Positions 35,200 through 48,149 of a stretch of DNA of 64,000 nucleotides are shown piece by piece. The notes under the pieces are model-generated. The model was given only the letters and a program-made list of their open reading frames with translations. It had not been told where the DNA came from and made no database searches. This DNA comes from Neckera pumila (taxonomy: Eukaryota > Streptophyta > Bryopsida > Hypnales > Neckeraceae): positions 38,111,413 to 38,175,412 of the forward strand of contig OZ018410.1 of assembly GCA_963969595.1 (NCBI GenBank), read 5' to 3'. How positions within the stretch are numbered: the stretch's first letter is position 1; every line of letters starts with the position of its first letter. Both the position numbers and the translations under genes were made by a program.

Positions 35200-38100
35200 A
35201 TCCCAAAAATCAACGCTCCTCCTCTGACCAAATTACAGACTCCCAGCTAATCACGTGCATTTGCTGGTGATATTAAAGAGGTCTGGATACCGTACTGTGC
35301 TACTATCAGTGATAGTAACTTACTAGATTAGCACTTAACTCACCACTCTAGAACGAGTCAGTACCTGTAGCTTTCAAGGAGCTGGGACGTTCGCACCTTC
35401 ACTACTACTACCGGCTCACCGCCCCGGCATTTGTGTTTTTTGAACACAGTAACGATTCCCCAGCGCAGGAATCTTCTTCACCGGCCCGTGCAGAATTTTG
35501 CACAAGACGGAAGCATATCAGATTATTTTTTCGAGGAAAAAATTTCGTCGCAGCGAGGACTGACGACTGAGAATTGCAGCACTTCCGAGTTCCGGAGTTC
35601 TAATATGGTAGAAGCCAGGCAGCGGCCGAGCATGATCATGGCTGTCGTGAAAGCACGCACAGCGTGGGAGGTAGGTAGATTTCCAGCTCCTTCTTAGTCA
35701 ACAACGAAAGTGGTTCACGAAGTCAGCATTCACTGGCGGATTGAGTGATTACCGGCGAAGAGGGACCTTCCACGACGTGCCTGGAATGCGCGCAATAGAA
35801 TAGTAGTAACTTAACGTATTGGAGTAGAGTCTTTGCAGTGCAGTGAGTGTCGGACGGAGCTTTTCTTTGAATCTTTGTAGTTTTGTGTTTTGGGTGTACA
35901 CGTCATGCGGGCTCAGGGAGACGAAGGTTCCGACTTGTCCCCATTCTCCCCCCAATTCGCGCAGGGCCTTCAGCTTTGGTTCAGATCTTCTTGAATCTCC
36001 CGTAATAAGTTTTACCTCTCTTCCCCAAGCCAGGCAAGGTTGCAACCGTTCTGTCGGGGGAACAGTTGATTATTGTTTGGATCGCCTTAAAGCATCCACG
36101 TTCTGGTTTCCTTATTAGCCTTGATATCCCTCCGGGCTGCGTGTTTTTCTCGCTGCCTGCCTGAGCTTTCGCTAGGGTTATCTCTTCGGCTTTCCCTTCT
36201 GAGTGGAGTATGGACGATTTACCGACTCTGTTTTGTGCGACGTAGCGATGGCGTGGTGCGCAACGGGATCCCGCATGTTCGTGTTTTGGATTGGCGCAAT
36301 GGAGCTTTAGTAGGTGCCCCCCCTGCGGATGGTACTTCGCCCTTTTCTTGCTCTCTTGGCGATGTTTAGCGGACGCAGATCGATCGGTTTCAGATCCAGT
36401 CTTGAAGCTTGTGAGAATGCTGTGATTAAGAGATCCAGGGAGTGAGGTTCATGGCTATCGGGCGCTCGGTGTGGATTATTTGGTTTGCCGGCAGGGTCCT
36501 AGTGTGTGGGGGCCCGTGCGATTCAGCGGTTCTTGTACGTGTCGGAGGAGGGTGGTGCATTGAGGGAGCACCTTAGGACGACTTTGAAGTGCGGGAGTAT
36601 GAGATGAGAATTCTTGTGGGTTAGTACTAGGCCCGAGTTTAAGTCTACGACCATATCCGCTGTTCTGCACTTGTGTGTTACTGGGGCACTAGAGAGTTCA
36701 TATTACAGGGTTGACCTTTCTTTGTACAGGGCAGGGTGAGATGCTCTAGTCAATCATTTTACGTCAAGTCATCTGCCGGGGCCCATTTAGCTAAGTGACG
36801 GCTTCGTCGCCACTTCAGTACTTTCATATCTCAGTCAAGCTTAGTACAGGGCTCGATATACGCTTGCACCACTTTTCTGTCGATGAAGTGGGGTCCGATA
36901 TTGCATTTTTTGAACAATTACAGAAATCTTAGTTGTAAGTTGTGAATTTTGGGGGAGGTCAATGAAATATCGAGGAGGTGCATCGGATTATTTTCTATCA
37001 GCCTACGGTGCTTTGCAATTTCCGGAAATGAGAAGTTGAACGTTCGGCTGCCGAAGTTCGAATCACATTCATTCGGATTGGTAACTGGATACTTGAAAAT
37101 ACCGTACAATGATAAGTTGATCGTTGCTAATTAGTAGTTTCATATTCTCGTATTAGTCGCGCATCTGGACATGCAGCAAGAAAAGGATTGGTCTTGTCAT
37201 GTCTTTTTGAAGCCGCTACTTTGTCGATGTGCGTCTGGATGCAATCATTATGCCTCATGAGCTCGCTGTGGTCTCATTGACAATTAGCGTGACAGCCGGA
37301 ATTTCTTCATGCCATTACTCCAGGTCGCTAATATCTGTCTTCCTTTGATGTACAGGGCAGCGGCTGTGCAGACAGCTGCGGAAGATGATTAATCAGCGAC
37401 TTAATGCGCCTGCAATTGTCGTAGAAGCGGTCAGTGCAGGAAGATCCTCGGTGTTCGTACTCCGCTCTCCGCGTAATCTTTCAGAGTTGTAAGTAATATA
37501 CTTCCATTGTTCTTTCTTGTCTCCTTCATCCTCATGCTCGGCATCCGTTCATCTGCAGTTCTAGTACCACTGGCCGTTCACCATGGTTGAAGCTTTCTTT
37601 TAATCTGGTTTTGTGGTGTAAAGTTTTTTCCCTTTTTCGTATTCGCACATAGTGAATGACGACTTCGAGTCGTCGTTTCGACTGGCTTGAACTCATTTTA
37701 AGATTCAGGGGGGTCCCGAAAGTCGATCGAAGTGCTGATGCTTTGATTAGGTTTCTTGGCAGAAACTTATTATGAGATTGAATGAGTGACCTCTTCATGA
37801 AACTCATTTCTCTTTAACCCTATTTTAGTTTACCAGAGATTAATTACAATTATGAAAACGGGAGATGTTTATTGCATTTAGCAGAGCTCTCCTCATAGTG
37901 CTCGTTTCATGTGTTTTTGCAAGTCTGAGTTTTTCGGTTGATTGATTGACATCGTATTTAACCAGGCTGCAAACATGATCACACGTACGAATGCAAGATC
38001 GCCCAGACTTACAAGGGTTTTAGTTTTCTCATTATTTTATCCTGTTTACTCTAATGCAACCCATCCAACCCACTTATCTTTCGTCTGTTAATTAACATTG

Positions 38101-38312
38101 GAGTTCGGGTTAGTTTTTTTCAATTTTATTGCAAGGGGTTCACTGACATTGGAAACCTGCCTTGGTCTCGGAAATTGCGCATTCATGATGATCCATGATC
38201 CATGGCGACATTATTTGCTGCTATGTTTCGTGACAGAGTCAGCGATGACGAAATTGTATGCACTGGAATGCGTCAATTTTTCTTTGTTAACATATGGTAT
38301 TTGTTTCCGCAG
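35200..38312 (+). promoter_or_regulatory. Promoter and long 5' leader of the HK1 gene
   Basis: GC content rises from 35200 and stays high to about 37500, as in the leaders of the other two genes. Possible leader exons end at donors GAG|GTAGGT (35670) and GTT|GTAAGT (about 37490). Acceptor-like TTGTACAG and GATGTACAG precede 36729 and 37355, and a strong TTTGTTTCCGCAG acceptor ends at 38312. A frame ending in ATGGTAGAAGCC...TGGGAG at 35605-35670 stops in phase 0 and could encode the true N-terminus joined to 38313; I cannot decide this from sequence alone. Confidence 0.45.
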
Positions 38313-41300
38313 TCCCGTTGGAAAAGCGGAAAGAAAGAGCAGATATCGCCAGCTAAAGATATAGCACGAATTTGTTGTGCTTCTTCAATGTGGGGGAGCA
38401 TGACGAAGTGGTTCACGTTCCTCTTGCGATGCTGCAAACGTTATCGCCGACCCCGTGTTGTGCGTGTCCTTGACCCCGAAAATGAGCACCACGACAGTGG
38501 ATTTCACCGTCCTCACCGCCGAACATACTATTACAGCATGTTCTCTGTTCGCCTGGCGATCATGGTATGTTTGCATCTGTATAAGCTACCATCCTTTCTA
38601 CGGAAGGAAATGACGTCCACATGTGCAGGCATACTTAAAACTTAGAGGATTGTTTGGAATTGCCTCTAACAAATTCAAGAATGAGCGTTTTCCACAGGGG
38701 TGCACTTAGTGTATCTAATCCAAACTATGTGTGACCAAAATTTTTTACCCCCTATATTATATTCTAAAATTTAAATAAATGAAAACAAAAAAAATATGAA
38801 TATATTTTTCTAATTTGAAAGTTTATGTTTTGAATTATTGATATTTTTATTTGCTAATGATAATTAGTTACAAATTTTTGAAGTAAATAGATACACTGCA
38901 GAACTGAAAAATAACTTTCACACCCCTATATTATATCCTAAAAAATTGTTTAAAAAATGAACAAAAAATTCCTAAAAATAACTCTCTATTGAAAGCTCAT
39001 TTTGAGTTGAATATTGATGCAACGGTCATCTAAATGTGTTCTCTATAAATATTTGAGTTGAAAAATATGCCATTTTAGGTCATTTTCAACCTCTTCTAGA
39101 AATCATTTCATATTTCATTTGAGTTGGAAATTTTGACAATAGAAACCTATAGTCATTACCAAACAATGCTCAAAATTTTAGGTTGAAATTATAGTTGATT
39201 AGAAATCACTTGTTTGCACGTGGTTTGTAGTAGTAGAACCAAGTGCCCTCCCCAAGGTGTTTTCATATCCAGCATATCTTGGAAGATTCTAATTTGGAGA
39301 TGACATGGGATGTTTATATTCTGTGACAGATTATGTTGGCTGTTCTGATTGCGCTGTTGACAATTTTAACGTGGCACTTCACCACGGTGTATACTACAAG
39401 GTCAATCAAGACCTTAGCTTATGGCTTACGCACCGAGCTTCTGAACCGTCCTATTGCTCGCATGTGGAATCTACTGAACAGTACTGTTGAAGCTACCTTG
39501 AGTCAGGTTCAACTATCGCAGGTTGTATTAGGGCAATATGCTCTTCCTATCAGCCCTGCTACGCAGGTGGAGGTAAGTGCATCTACATAGTGCCCAGCTT
39601 TCTGTTTACATATAAAATCGCTGCAGGAGAAAACATGCGACGACATTTATGAACAAACGTATTCATTTTACATCCGCACTTAAGGATGTCTATGTCGATG
39701 CTTAAGGACTTTTGACGAATTGAAGAGCTTCAAGGAAAACTGAAGAGAGTCTCATCGATCAAATGTGTCGCTTATTCATTGCTCAAGGAACAGACGATGA
39801 TTATAACGCTCTTTCATGTATTTATTCATTCTGCAGGTGCACAAGACAATGCGTAATGTTACTTGGGCACTTTTTGTGAGTCGAAATTCTGCGAAGACCT
39901 TCACTATTGCCTATAGAAATGGCCAACTGCAAGCGTTTAATAGGGTTGTTGAGTCCAACTTAACCTACTACATATACACGAATCCTTTGAATGGCACCGA
40001 TTTGAATGGGGGAAACTGGACTAGTTCTTCACCGGCTCCTGCTCCTGTTTCTCCTGTGATTTTGTGGCCTGATGGACCCCTGAATAGTAGCAATATAACA
40101 TGGTACTCGGAAACGGTCAATCCGTCTACCGGAATAGCGAATGCCACTCCTTTTGCAACGGATTCATACGATTTATTGAAGAATGTCGATGATGTGCTGG
40201 CGCTGAAGAATTCGGAAGTTTCATGGCGCGTGACTGTAAGTAATTTTTCGGATACACCGCTTTTATCAAGCGCAGCTCCGATTCGTCATCCGAGTTCAGG
40301 CACAACAGTGGCGTTGGCTGGCATCACAACTGCACTCTCCAGTATAAATCAGTTCCTTCGAGAACTCACTTCTTCTCACAGTGGATATTTGTACTTGACA
40401 ACACCGAAAGGGCAACTCTTAGCCTCATCCACAAATGCGTCCATGATAAACACCTCAACGCCAAGCAAAACTTTAGTGTTGGCTAATGAAACAAGTGACC
40501 CAGTCATAAGAGCTGGAGCACAGTGGCTCAATGAGCACTATGGTTTTGAGGGGCTTGTGAAAACTGTGGTTCACGAAGAAAATGTCATTCTGGAGGGTAA
40601 ACGCTATTACATCGATACATTTTCGTTGGTACTGCCCCGATTGCAGATGGTAATGCATCCACGGTCTGTGTGATCGTTTTTTCCGTTTTGTTTTCCCATT
40701 CATGTAGAAATAGTAAGAGAAAAGGTATAAAAGCTTTAGAATTTAAATTCTTTTTAACCTGCCGTACGTACACATGTTATGTTAGTATTGCAACTTGTTT
40801 ATTTCACAACGTTGTTTTACATTGTCCAACCGAATTTTTCAGTATCTCTATAATAATTCGATAAGTATGCTGTAAGAACTTTGACTTATTTGCATTGATT
40901 TTTATATTGTTTCGCAGGTTGGTGTGATTATCATACCAAGATCCTACGTGATGGGTGAAGTTGACCGAAGGGGAAAAGCCACGCTGGCTATCTTGATTGC
41001 AATTTCTAGCTGCATACTTCTTGTCGGCTGCGTCTCTATCATTTTTTTTACAAGTGGCGTGTCTACCGAAATGAAATTGAGAGCTGAGCTAATCAACCAT
41101 CTTGATGCAAGGAGACGGGCGGAGGCCTCTAGTAATTATAAGAGTCAGTTTTTGGCGAATATGAGGTATTTTTCTCCGAGCGCATTATCGATGAACCTTC
41201 CTAGTGGGTATGACTTGAGAATCTTACGGTTGAGACCTTCGAAGTTTAATTTTCAGTGGTCACGACTACTCGAAGAAGGAACAACTATCGATTTCTGGGG

Positions 41301-44300
41301 TACAACTATGCATTTGTTTGGAGCTATTTTCAAGCGAAGGGCTGGAGCTTTTGTATATTCATTGTTGTTATTTTTCTTTGTGCAGCCATGAGCTTCGCAC
41401 ACCAATGGCTGCAGTAATAGGTCTCCTGGACATCCTTTTATGCGATGAATGTCTTTCCTCCGAGCAAGTTAACATGGTGTCTCAAATACGTCGCTGCTCG
41501 ACTGCGCTTCTTCGCCTTCTCAACAACATTTTGGATATTAGCAAGGTGCTCTTTTGTGTCATTTGAAAGCTTGGAATGGCTTTAGTTCCCAATGTAGAAA
41601 CTGGGGAGAAAGGGAATGAATACTGCTGTCAGTACTTGTTCGGAGTTTCAGTCAATAATGGACACCGCTTGCCGTAGCTCGTAGCGGACATTATTCGTGA
41701 GTTTTCAAAACATCTCTGTTTTATTGAAATCAGGTGGAGTCCGGCAAGCTTCTTCTTGAAACGGCCGATTTTGATCTCGACCGCGAACTTGAAGGGTTGG
41801 TGGACATGTTTTCAGTCCAGTGTGTTGACCATGACATAGAGATTGTGCTGGACTTGGCTGGTAGGTTTTTTCGATTATCTTTTTGTGAAATATTGCTGTG
41901 AAACTCCAAAGTTGCTGGGTTTTAACTTTTAAGCTGGACAAGATTCATGGCATGTTAAGTTTTTATGATTCTTCATGCTAAGTCAAAATAGAGTCAATTA
42001 ACAGTTTATGCACCCCGGATACAGGCAAGGGATTTGCGAAATTAGTTGTTTTTCATAAAACGCAAGCTCAATAGTAGGCATGTGTATATAGTCACTGCCT
42101 CAAGTATGTATTAGCGTTATCAGATGGGCGTGGAAATTTCAGAACGTTTCTCACTTTTCCAAGACGTGCAGATGATATGCCGCGGATGGTTAGCGGAGAT
42201 TCCGCACGTACGGTGCAAATTTTTGCAAATTTGATTGCGAACTCTGTCAAATTTACTTCTGGTATGTTTGATAACCTGTTTCGCATTCCTTTTCTTTCGT
42301 TTAGAGATTTGAGTACTTAAGGTAATTTACAGGTTTGTATTCATTTTGGTTGTTCTATTGAACAGCAGGTCATGTGATACTGCGTGGTTGGTGCGGTTCT
42401 CCTAATATGTCGGGAACCGCAATAAGGAACGGATTACTGTTTGGAACGAACGACAGTTCGTGGGATCAGAGCAAGCCGAATCTTGAATCAGCAGGAACCA
42501 GTAGCCACGAGCCGGGGCAGTTTCTCCTGTGGTTTGAAGTGGAAGACACTGGATGTGGTATGCTCCAACTTAATATCTTGTTACTGGGATACTATATGAT
42601 TGTTGGCAGTGCGATCCAGGTCGTTGTTAAAGTTCATTTATTGTATAGTGCTAATGTCGCTCTCTAACTGACGTGCTTACTGTATCTAGTGCCGTTGAGA
42701 AATAGTTTTGTAACTCTCTAATTGATGTGCGATCTTTATGGCAGTGTTCTTTTGATAGTTGGAACTATTCTATATTCATATGTTCTTCTGCCTGTTGAAG
42801 AATTCAAGTATAATTCTGCATCAGTCTCCGTTGCAATCCTATTCTTACAGCACGATTTCCAATCGCAGGCATTGATTCAAGCAAGTGGGAAGCTGTATTT
42901 GACAGTTTCGTGCAGGCCGATCCTTCCACTACAAGGACGTACGTAAATTTTCTACTATTTTCCCGTTATAGTATACCAGCATAATCGTGACGATCTTAGT
43001 TTTTCTGGAATGGCTGACTTCGACTGCTAAAACTAATTCATTGATTTTTCATTTCAGCTATGGAGGAACAGGCCTTGGACTCTGTATAGTTCGTTCTTTG
43101 GTAAGTGGTCCATGTCCCTTTTATAGCATTGGGCAGTTGCCGAAGCGGATCGTTGATTTGCGAATAGTTTTACTTCACGGAATCCGATTGTCTCCTAAGA
43201 CGAGTTACACATGGTTGCAGGTTCGAAAGATGGGCGGAGATATAAAAATTGTCAAGAAGGAGGGACCTGGAACACTGCTGCGTTTTTACCTTCTGTTTGA
43301 CCAACCGGTTGACTGCGAACCTGACACACCTCACTTGTCTGTTCCTGCCGAGCTGGAGGATGCAAAGGTACACTGATACTATTTACTCTTCAAACCTATC
43401 TTGTACTTCCGTTCTTTGAACTTCATGATCTTTCTGGCTTGCTTCTAGGCTTCAGTTGCCAATTGTTTGAAGCAGCCTAGAACAGTATGCTAATAATCAG
43501 TGTATGTTTTGTATGGCAGGTTCTTCTTGCAATGAAAGGAGATGTGGGAAGAGGTACTCTCGCACAGTGGATGATGTACAGAGGCCTTCATGTATATGAA
43601 GCATCTGAGTGGGACGAAACAATCCAAGTTCTTCAAGAGCTTTTGAATGATCATCATAAAGACAGTTTGGAAAAGGGCAATGATTGTTCTGAATTTGTTG
43701 CTCCCGTAGCAAACTCCAGAGAGACTGGCCGACCGACCGCAGCATCTCGTGATTATAAGGAAATACCTGACGATGAAGTGAGGTTGGTTTCATCGGGAAA
43801 TCTAGGGAAGTGGAAAATGCAGTCTTTTAAATTATTGGCTGTCCTTGACGCTGAATTAATACCTTGGTCAGAGGATACCAACCAAGTCGTATCCTTTCTG
43901 AGTGTGCTTGATGGATTTAGAGATCGGGGAATTATGATCTCTTGGCTTTTCACACATGATACGCCGAATGCACTGAAGGCTCAGCTGCGGCGTAGGGGTT
44001 ATTCGCTCTCTGCAAATCAACCTTTGCACAAGTCAAAATTGTTGCAGTTATTGTCATCTATGTTGGGCTGCTTGGAAAGAGGGAGCTCAAGGCATTCAGA
44101 GAGTGACCCTCAACCTCCGCAAGTTATAGGCAGCAGTCGACGAAGTTCGGGATACTTCGATGACATCAAGGCCGCTGCAATGGATCGTCGTGAGTTGGTA
44201 AAGATTCAGTCACAGGTTTGTACCTTTCTTTCCATTCTATGTTATGTCTTGTAATTGTGCTTTGGGTTGCGCCATGTTTTTTGTGTGCTCGCGACGATAC

Positions 44301-46029
44301 TAGTATATTGGCGTCTACGATGAGGAAGATGTTAATAGAACATGCTTTGTGTTTCAAACGCAGTAGCTATCATTTGTCGCATGTTAATCTACATTCAGGT
44401 GCCTTGCTGACATATTTTCAAGTCTAATCGAAGTCTTCACATCTTACACCAGGTCCAGAGCAAGTTGGGGCTTTCTGGGGCTAACAAGTCCCTGCCTAAA
44501 GTGCTAGAGATATGGCCTTCAAATGAATTGGCTCGCGTGAACGGCATACATCCAGGCAACTGGAAAATTGGTGAAACAGGTCTTCCGTTGGACATAAATC
44601 CAGTGCATCTGAACTCAGAAAGCTATCCTGTCAATGGAAAGGATTTGGATCGTTCAGTGCCTGTCAACAGTGGACCAAGCGTTCAAAGTTCAACTCCGTT
44701 ACAGCTACCCGAGGAACAAGAATCCATCAACCTGAGTAATCTTGGTCCTGGCAGCTCGCCTGGTAGTTCAAACGTTAGTTCTCCTGGGAATCGCGTTGAG
44801 TCAATGAAACCATCCCATTCTGTTAGCACTGATTATTTGACTTCAGTTTTACCGCTGGACAAATCTGAAGGAGAGAGAGCTGACCGTAATCACGTTGTGG
44901 ACATCCCTCCTGTGCTCTCCGGTCTAGTGAATTATTCACATTCAGAAACACCGGATGCATCTGACAGTACTGAACAGGGAATCACCAGATCACAGGACTC
45001 GGGTACTAGTTGTGTCCATGATGTCAGTAACGAACCGATAATTATTGCGGGAATTGCTGATCAGGCTGCCAATGAGGATTCTCGATCCTTGCATGAACAG
45101 CTGGATCGATCTGTCAAAGCTGACTCGAGATATGTTTCTGAATCGGAGATTCCTCTTGATGCGGTCGGTAATCAAACGAACTCTGCGGGAGTTACATCAG
45201 AAAATGTGATTGCGCCTGCATCGAGCTCTTCTTTGTCACGTCCGCATTCTGAAGTAAGACCAAGTACGCGGAATTATACAACCCAAAAGCCACCCGCTAA
45301 CCGACTAGGTCCCAGCAACGCACTTGCTGGAATTCGCATCTTGATCGCAGAGGACACGCCTGTTCTGGCTAAGGTTGCGACTATTATGTTGCAGAAATTG
45401 GGTGCTCGGGTTGTTGCTGTAGCGGATGGCATGCTAGCTGTTGAAACCATTGGCAGATCACGCGGTGATCAAAGTGTTGTTAACGAGGCACCCTCTACCC
45501 CGTCGGCGGTCGAACAGTTCGATCTAGTTCTCATGGACTGTCAGGTAAGCAGACCGGGACTAGTAGTTTTTCCTTCCGTTTACTTGTCATGTATTTTAGT
45601 GTTTCCTCGAAGCTTCCTAACCAATTTGTCTTCATTTTTGCGATCATACTGTAATTTGTGTTTTAAGAGTCTTGGCTGTCTCATCTCTTCACTTTTAAGT
45701 CCCAGTTCTCCTATTGTGTAGTCTGTCTGTTTCTTTTGCAGTTGGATCAATCCTTGTTTTTTGGCTCGCGTAGTCGCGTTCGAGCTAACCTGAACTCCTG
45801 TCCTGATTAGATGCCTAGAATGGACGGATACGATGCAACAAAGGCCATCCGGAAAGCAGAGGAAGGCAGGGATTGGCATTTGCCAATTGTTGCTTTAACT
45901 GCTCACGCCATGTCATCTGACGAAGAGAAGTGTCTGCAAGTGGGGATGGATGCTTATCTCACGAAACCCATTGATAGCAAGCTTATGGTGTCAACAATTC
46001 TTGGTTTGACCAAGAAAGATACAGGCTAA
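38313..46029 (+). CDS. HK1: Hybrid histidine kinase, HK1 (AHK1 osmosensor) class
   Basis: Fourteen exons: 38313-38564, 39330-39572, 39837-40649, 40918-41165, 41386-41545, 41734-41860, 42172-42261, 42369-42557, 42869-42938, 43058-43100, 43221-43367, 43520-44215, 44453-45544, 45811-46029; about 1462 aa, phases all consistent. It aligns end to end with Arabidopsis AHK1 as I remember it. TM1 is at about 79-101 ([13 protein letters not shown]), an extracellular sensor at about 102-455, and TM2 at about 458-480. The H-box [12 protein letters not shown] has its phospho-His at about 520. Then come N-box (NLIANSVKF), G1 (DTGCG) and G2 (GGTGLGL). A degenerate receiver (795-1020) lacks the usual Lys (NQPL). 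A true receiver (1319-1462) has Asp1388, Thr1420 and Lys1442. A roughly 300-aa Ser-rich linker makes it longer than AHK1 (1207 aa). Role: plasma-membrane phosphorelay sensor, osmotic by homology. The start is uncertain: an in-frame ATG lies at 38388, and an upstream exon may exist. Confidence 0.93.
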
Positions 46030-46800
46030 GAAAAGATTTTGGGTCTTCTCCCGTGTATATTTTTGTAGATTTAATGAGTGAGCTCGTGGAAACCGTAATT
46101 TCGAGCTGCTGAAGGTCTTCCAAGCCATCCCCTTTTGACCTGGATGATTGAAGGTGTTGTCGTCCTAGTCCAGAGTTTATTACTTCATCTCTTGTTTCAG
46201 GGATCCACGCATAGTTTAGTGGACAGCATCGCTGCATCCTGGTATTTTACTGCCTAATGCATTGACGTATGTAACCATATAGATGGCCACGCTTTTTCCA
46301 AGTCGGTAGAAATTTACCGTCTTGATTGTACCAGATTTTTAATTTTTGACAGTGCTACACTGTTCTATAGTCCAATGTGTGAACGTGTACTTTCTTATAT
46401 CCCCCAATGGAGATATCCTGGACGACGCACAGTTTTGACCAACTGAAGCATTGCGTTCGCTGTGTTGAACAGAATCTGTTCATCAGAATTTCCCAAGTGA
46501 AAAGAGGACGAAGTGTAGTTTGCAGTGATGGTACATGTTTAGATTGTTGCTTCATCAAGATTTTTGTACAAGGCTGATTATGAGTTGAGGTCGTGATGAG
46601 AGGGAGAATTTTGTAAATCTGTTGGAAAAGTTTGAAGGCAGGGCACCTCTTCATAAGTACGGCGAGCTGCGGTGTTTGAATGGTTTGTTCGTACGCCCGT
46701 CAGTTTTATAGAGCAAATGTGGGCAGCGCTTTGCAAAAAGATGAATTTACTTTGACATGCTAGTTGACCAGTTTGAGTGAACATTGTGAATTGCAAGCAT
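46030..46800 (+). other. Probable 3'UTR of the HK1 gene
   Basis: GC content stays above background to about 46790, then drops to AT-rich DNA. It contains three UGUANAU cores, TGTATATT (46054), TGTAGATT (46064) and TGTAAATC (46612), close to the PUF consensus UGUANAUA but off at the last base. The poly-A site cannot be placed. Confidence 0.4.
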
Positions 46801-47010
46801 GATTCCTCCTAAGGTAACTACACCTAAAATTGCACAAATGAGCAATTCAACATGGTTCCCATTGTTATATTGAATTTTTTTTGTAGCCAAGGTCTTGAAT
46901 GTTGGTAGTTAAAAGGGGATTCTAGATTCTCTTAGAATGCATTTTTTGGACACTGTATGAATAAACTTTAAATTTTCAAAGTGCTGAAAATAGGTGTTTT
47001 TAATCCAACC

Positions 47011-47116
47011 AGAGAATCTCATGAATAGTGGGAATACATCTTAGGCAAGAATATGTAGCGGTTGGTTCAAAAAGTGATAGAAATTAGGTGTTGTTAGCTT
47101 ATATTGTGACCAATAA
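47011..47116 (+). repeat. 105-bp direct repeat, left copy
   Basis: It starts AGAATCTCATGAATAGTGGG and ends TATTGTGACCAATAA, and is repeated at 48045-48149 with about five differences. It abuts directly the left end (ATAACCCCTAAA) of the TTAA-family element at 47113. Non-coding. Confidence 0.8.
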
Positions 47117-48042
47117 CCCCTAAAATATCAAGGCCCTTTTTCTGCCAAAAAATACCCAAAACTGCCATTTCTATAGCAAAAGGTAAAACAATTGAAAAAT
47201 GTTTTTTTTTTCACATCTAACCATATGATCTTACACCTAACTAGTTTGAGAATGTGCGGAAAAAATTTCAAAATTTTTGACCCCACAGATTGCAAGATAT
47301 CTGCGTTTAAAGTGAAAAAAACAAGTTTTTTAGCACATTGCGGGACTAGATTTTTTGACTTTGAACATTTTCAACTTAAAATTTTTGCACTACATAGTTT
47401 TGAGCTTTAAATCTTTGTAGTGGAGAATTGAGTTGAGAGTCTCGGAAAAAAACAAAAAACACCAAAAAATTTAAATTTTCATTCTTTAAAAAAATTGTTA
47501 AGTAGAAGTAGTTACCAGATAGAAGGAAAATCTAAAATATTCATATATTTTAGATGGAATTAAAAAGCACTAATTCCAGTGGTGAGATTGTTGTTCTAGC
47601 AAGTAATATAAACCATGCCAAAAAAGAAAAATGAAAAATTTGAAAAATTGCATTCAAAAATGCATCCTAGAAGTTATTTTTTTCAAAAAGATGCTCTAAC
47701 TGCCCAAAAAACAAGAATGTCCATAACTTTCTCATAACAAATCCAAATGAAATAAATCAAAGCTTTACAATTAGACAAAAATATAATCTATGAGAAAAAA
47801 AATATTAAAAAAAAAAATTCAAATTTTTGTCCTTTTTTTTTGCTGCCCACCGTTTTGAGCTTATTTGGTCATAATTATTTTTTCCGGGCACCAATTGTGA
47901 AAAAAATTATATTCCCACAAAGCTTATCATTTTTTCTACTTTCAAAAAATGTTTTAAAAAATTACGACAAAATTTCAGCCCATAGGTACTTGCTTAAAAT
48001 CCCAAATGTCCACCGAGTCGACAATGGTCCTTTAGGGGATCC
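47113..48042 (+). mobile_element. TTAA-family element between 105-bp direct repeats
   Basis: The left end is ATAACCCCTAAAATATC and the right end GTCCTTTAGGGGATCC, so the TTAA motifs are mutated on both sides. The block order is that of 18307-19239, including 'ccatatgatcttacac', 'aagatgctctaactgccc' and 'aagctta'. About 930 bp. It fits exactly between the two 105-bp repeats, so the duplication either came with the insertion or was made around it. Confidence 0.65.
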
Positions 48043-48044
48043 AT

Positions 48045-48149
48045 AGAATCTCATGAATAGTGGGTATACATTTTAGGCAAGAATATGTAGTGGTTGGTTC
48101 AAAAAGTGATAGAAATTAGGTGTAGTTAGCTTATATTGTGACCAATAAT
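48045..48149 (+). repeat. 105-bp direct repeat, right copy
   Basis: Same sequence as 47011-47116 with about five substitutions (GGTATAC for GGAATAC, TTTT for TCTT, GTGG for GCGG, GTAGTT for GTTGTT). This is far longer than any normal target-site duplication. Confidence 0.8.

Noticed and set aside
35431..35697. 88-codon frame in the HK1 leader
   Set aside because: It could supply the true N-terminus of HK1 by splicing from 35670 to 38313 in phase 0, but nothing in its text matches AHK1 and the leader has other donors, so it is left out of the coding model.
37050..37075. GTTCGAATC, a tRNA B-box-like string
   Set aside because: No A box at the right distance and no cloverleaf could be formed by hand.
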